Origin: Chloroflexota bacterium
Lineage (GTDB): Bacteria > Chloroflexota > Anaerolineae > Aggregatilineales > Phototrophicaceae
Direction of reading: 5' to 3'
Assembly (NCBI GenBank): GCA_010092805.1
Contig: JAADYY010000111.1
Coordinates: 1-18,776 of the forward strand
Length of the DNA: 18,776 bases
The position numbers were made by a program, and so were the translations under genes. Shown piece by piece: positions 16,505-18,776 of the stretch. The notes beneath the pieces were generated by a model. It was not told the DNA's origin. It saw only the letters and a list, made by a program, of their open reading frames with translations, and did no database searches. Position 1 is the stretch's first letter, and every line of letters begins with the position of its first letter.

Positions 16505-17645
16505 AATTATCAACCGTCTGTTGAAATGAGAACACATCTTCGATTTCTTGCCGCGTCTTACGATAGGCATCCGTGTCAGCCAGCACATCCACCAGCGCCT
16601 GACCAATCGACTGCCAATCGCCGCGTGTCGCCAATTTCCCCATCCCCGTCGCCTGTACGGGCACACGTCCCCCCGGCGTATCGGTCATCACCACCGGCGT
16701 GCCACACAACATCGCTTCGACCTGCACCAGCGCGAAACATTCGGAGTCACTGGTGAGCGCCAGCACATCCACCGCCGCGTAGAAATCGGCGACATCCTGC
16801 GGATCGTACATCAGCCCCAGGAAGATCAACTGGTCGCGGTACTGCTGCACCAACTCTTGATGGGTTTCCCAGGTGTCCTCGTACGGGATGTCATATTCCC
16901 CGGCAAAGACAACCCGCACATCCGGATAGTGCGCGTTGATGACTTCCAGCGCGCGAATCAGCAGGTCTGGGCGCTTTTCACGCACGAAACGCCCGGCAAA
17001 CCCGATCAGCGGGCCGCCGTTGTGCGCCCATTCCGCACGCAGTTCCTCGACACGCTGCGGATTCGGCGCTGGCATCTGGATCGGCGGGTAATTGACGGTC
17101 ACTTTGTCGAGGAACGGCTGCAAATAGTAGGAATGGCGCGCGTAGTCGTCGCTGTAAGCGATGAGTTGTGCGGCCCGCTGCGCCATGAATCGATACATCG
17201 CAAACATGGTGCCCTGAATGAACCGGTTGAACGCGCCAGGCGGCAGCAGCAAATCGCCGTGATGGGTGGCGACAATCTTTTTACCAGCCAAGCTGGAAAT
17301 CAGCGAAACCAACGCCGTTTCGAGCATGGGGGTGTGGATGCTGACGACATCATGGGACTGCATCAACTGGTACGCCGCCCAGGGATAGGCGGGCATAATC
17401 ATGCCACGGCTCATGCGGATGGGTGCCCATAACCGCACGATACGCACGCCTTCATGCATTTCATGATCATCGCGGGGTAGATCATTTTTGTAACGTGCGG
17501 TCAGCACCGTGACTTCGTGCCCACGCCGCACCAGTTCCTCGGCCACCCGCTGCACATGGATCGTGAGGCCAGTACGGTGCGGAAAGTAGTACAGTAAGCA
17601 AATCAGGATTTTGAGTTTACCGGAGTCCGTGCCGTTAGTCGTCAT
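16467..17645 (-). CDS. Glycosyltransferase family 4 (GT-B fold)
   Basis: The protein has 392 residues from ATG 17645. The N-terminal half starts with LKILICLLYYFPHRTGLTIH, the glycine-containing acceptor-side loop of GT4 enzymes, followed by HVQRVAEELVRRGHEVTVLTA. The C-terminal half has FAGRFVREKRPDLLI (R219 and K224 bind the donor phosphates in the family) and the retaining GT4 E-x7-E signature at E302...E310 (ECFALVQVE) followed by CGTPVV. No membrane segment is seen, so it acts in the cytoplasm or on the inner membrane face with a nucleotide-sugar donor. GAGG three bases before the ATG supports the start, and the gene overlaps the upstream flippase-like gene by 11 bases (17635-17645). A longer frame reaching 17741 is rejected because it would run deep into that neighbour. 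Expected role: adding a sugar to a lipid or lipid-linked acceptor that neighbouring membrane proteins then use. Confidence 0.92.
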   Translation of the reverse strand: MTTNGTDSGKLKILICLLYYFPHRTGLTIHVQRVAEELVRRGHEVTVLTARYKNDLPRDDHEMHEGVRIVRLWAPIRMSRGMIMPAYPWAAYQLMQSHDVVSIHTPMLETALVSLISSLAGKKIVATHHGDLLLPPGAFNRFIQGTMFAMYRFMAQRAAQLIAYSDDYARHSYYLQPFLDKVTVNYPPIQMPAPNPQRVEELRAEWAHNGGPLIGFAGRFVREKRPDLLIRALEVINAHYPDVRVVFAGEYDIPYEDTWETHQELVQQYRDQLIFLGLMYDPQDVADFYAAVDVLALTSDSECFALVQVEAMLCGTPVVMTDTPGGRVPVQATGMGKLATRGDWQSIGQALVDVLADTDAYRKTRQEIEDVFSFQQTVDNYERLFYTYAKRD

Positions 17646-18675
17646 AAACCTCAGCCTGTACGTTCTGGATATTCTGTGTTTGCATCCCGCGAACCCCCTG
17701 CACCAACTGCCGCAGCGAGATGCCCTCCTGGGTAATGCCAACCGTGCCCAATATGGCGTTGATCAAGAGATTAACACCATGCACCGCCAACGCAAAGGCC
17801 GTCGCCACCTCCAGCGACTCATAGCCGAGTGCGCTCATTGAGGCGATGATCGCAGCTTCATATGGCCCAACGTTCCCCGGCACCGCGGGAACCGCTACCG
17901 CAAACGAAGCCGCCGCCGTGAATAGCAGCGTAGCCACCCAGTCCGGCGTCTCATAAAACGACTGCATGAGTATATACCCGGAAAGCAGCGAAAATCCCCA
18001 CGCCACTGTCGTCCACAACAGCGCCGAAAACAGCGCTGATGGCTGCGTCAATGGCTTGAGACCATCCAGAAAGTGGCCTGCCCACCCAACCAAATCGACA
18101 CGTTGCAGCAGCGCGATCCGCGCGACAAACCAGCCGATGATTCGCAGTGTCAGATCGCGTTGGCTTGCCAGGATCACCAGCGTGAGGAAGCCGAAGATCA
18201 CCAACACCACCGAAAATGAGGCCGCCGTGCGCAGCCAGTCTGGGAGCGGAGCCGCCGACAGCGACAGCGCCAGAATCACCAGCACGGCCAGCACATCCAG
18301 CAACCGCTCGACAATGATCGTGCTCGCCGACTTGAACACTGGCACTGGTGGATCGGCCCGCGTTGCCAGAAACATCCGGGCGGCCTCACCCAACCGCAAG
18401 GGCAAAATGCCGTTGGCGAGATATGTGACATTGATGATGTTGAACGCCCGCCCCAGCGGTAGTCCTCCGCTGAGCAGCACGCGCCAGCGCACCGCACGGA
18501 AAAACAACCCCGCCACTACCAGCAGTGCACTTTCCAGAATGTGGATGGGGGTGGCGTTTTGAAAAGCCGTAACCATCTCGTCGAGATTAATCTGTGACGC
18601 AATGATCAAGATGGCGACGACACTGACCACCGCGCCCAGCAGCCAAACCCGCCAGTGTTTCACGACATTTGCCAT
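17635..18675 (-). CDS. UPF0104 / LPG-synthase-TM flippase-like membrane protein
   Basis: The protein has 346 residues with about seven or eight membrane segments. It carries the conserved pattern of the YbhN/UPF0104 (lysylphosphatidylglycerol synthase transmembrane, TIGR00374) family: FRAVRWRVLL (59-68), NGILPLRLGEAAR (88-100), VERLLDVL (122-129) and PAVPGNVGPYE (263-273). Only the membrane domain is present; there is no aminoacyl-transfer domain, so it is not an MprF-type synthase. Relatives next to glycosyltransferases are proposed to move lipid-linked sugars or to act as dolichyl/undecaprenyl-phosphate glycan enzymes, but function is not settled. ATG 18675 is the first start after an extended -10 promoter; a weak GGGG stretch precedes it. 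It heads the block of four overlapping genes, so it is probably the first cistron of the operon. Confidence 0.9.
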   Translation of the reverse strand: MANVVKHWRVWLLGAVVSVVAILIIASQINLDEMVTAFQNATPIHILESALLVVAGLFFRAVRWRVLLSGGLPLGRAFNIINVTYLANGILPLRLGEAARMFLATRADPPVPVFKSASTIIVERLLDVLAVLVILALSLSAAPLPDWLRTAASFSVVLVIFGFLTLVILASQRDLTLRIIGWFVARIALLQRVDLVGWAGHFLDGLKPLTQPSALFSALLWTTVAWGFSLLSGYILMQSFYETPDWVATLLFTAAASFAVAVPAVPGNVGPYEAAIIASMSALGYESLEVATAFALAVHGVNLLINAILGTVGITQEGISLRQLVQGVRGMQTQNIQNVQAEVYDD

Positions 18676-18706
18676 AATAACCCCGGTTGGATGATTTTCC
18701 TGGGCG

Positions 18707-18715
18707 ATTATAGCA
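18707..18715 (-). promoter_or_regulatory. Extended -10 promoter for the glycosylation operon
   Basis: On the minus strand a perfect TATAAT (18712-18707) is preceded by TG and one base (18715-18713), the extended -10 form that tolerates a poor -35. No TTGACA-like hexamer is found 16-18 bases upstream; that position is a C-rich run. Transcription would start near 18700, giving a leader of about 25 bases before ATG 18675. This is the best promoter in the window. Confidence 0.65.
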
Positions 18716-18717
18716 CG

Positions 18718-18744
18718 CGATCCCGGTGGGGGGAGTGGGGATCG
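18718..18744 (-). promoter_or_regulatory. Inverted repeat spanning the -35 region, candidate operator
   Basis: CGATCCC (18718-18724) and GGGATCG (18738-18744) are perfect 7-bp arms separated by 13 bases, giving centres 20 bases apart, about two DNA turns. The repeat covers roughly -18 to -44 relative to the predicted start, exactly where the missing -35 hexamer would be. This geometry suits a dimeric activator or repressor. As RNA the hairpin would have no following U-run, so a terminator for a gene beyond the right edge is less likely, though not excluded. Confidence 0.4.
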
Positions 18745-18776
18745 TCATGGATATGGCCTTCCAGACTTTCTTCTAA

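Noticed and set aside
16505..16666. Upstream extension of the methyltransferase frame
   Set aside because: It would overlap the GT4 gene by 200 bases, and its Trp/Arg/Met-rich translation does not resemble a methyltransferase N-terminus.
15806..17432. Two plus-strand open frames of about 300 codons opposite the methyltransferase and GT4 genes
   Set aside because: Both are fully antisense to genes with clear catalytic motifs and show no motif of their own.
18725..18740. G-rich run on the plus strand as a possible G-quadruplex
   Set aside because: Only two runs of three or more G are present, fewer than the four needed for an intramolecular quadruplex.
18747..18776. Nine-residue plus-strand frame ending exactly at the window edge
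   Set aside because: Too short and without a ribosome binding site or family pattern; the match of the stop with the edge is probably chance.

Overview
All genes in this window lie on the minus strand and are read from right to left. The protein families point to the phylum Chloroflexota, probably an Anaerolineae-type lineage. The strongest clue is the pairing of a TIGR03663/Agl23 protein with DUF2298 'Chlor_Arch_YYY' membrane proteins, two families known mainly from Chloroflexota and archaea. GC content looks a little under 60% by eye. This taxonomic call is inference; no rRNA or marker gene is present.

Layout in transcription order. (1) 18675-12756: a tightly packed, overlapping four-gene block preceded by a good extended -10 promoter. 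It encodes a UPF0104/LPG-synthase-TM flippase-like membrane protein, a GT4 cytosolic glycosyltransferase, a SAM-dependent methyltransferase and a 940-residue GT-C (family 39-like) membrane glycosyltransferase. (2) A 181-base gap, then a 1819-residue protein that fuses a GT-C module, a large soluble region and a DUF2298/YYY module. It is followed with no spacer (TAA-ATG) by a free-standing 884-residue DUF2298/YYY paralogue. After a 62-base gap with a hairpin comes a 640-residue GT-C protein that looks like a divergent relative of Agl23. (3) A 101-base gap with a candidate promoter and an inverted repeat, then an ECF sigma factor, its zinc-finger membrane anti-sigma factor, and the start of the Agl23-family gene, which runs off the left edge.

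Read together, this is most likely a cell-envelope glycosylation locus. GT4 and the methyltransferase would build or modify a lipid-linked sugar on the cytoplasmic face, the flippase-like and Agl23/YYY proteins may move or handle the lipid-linked intermediate, and several GT-C enzymes (which typically use polyprenyl-phosphate sugars) would transfer sugars outside the membrane. An ECF sigma/anti-sigma pair sits inside the locus and could tie it to envelope stress. The biochemical role of the YYY and Agl23 families is not established, so the functional scheme is inference. No RNA genes, CRISPR arrays, insertion sequences or phage genes were seen. No non-coding stretch exceeds 300 bases.
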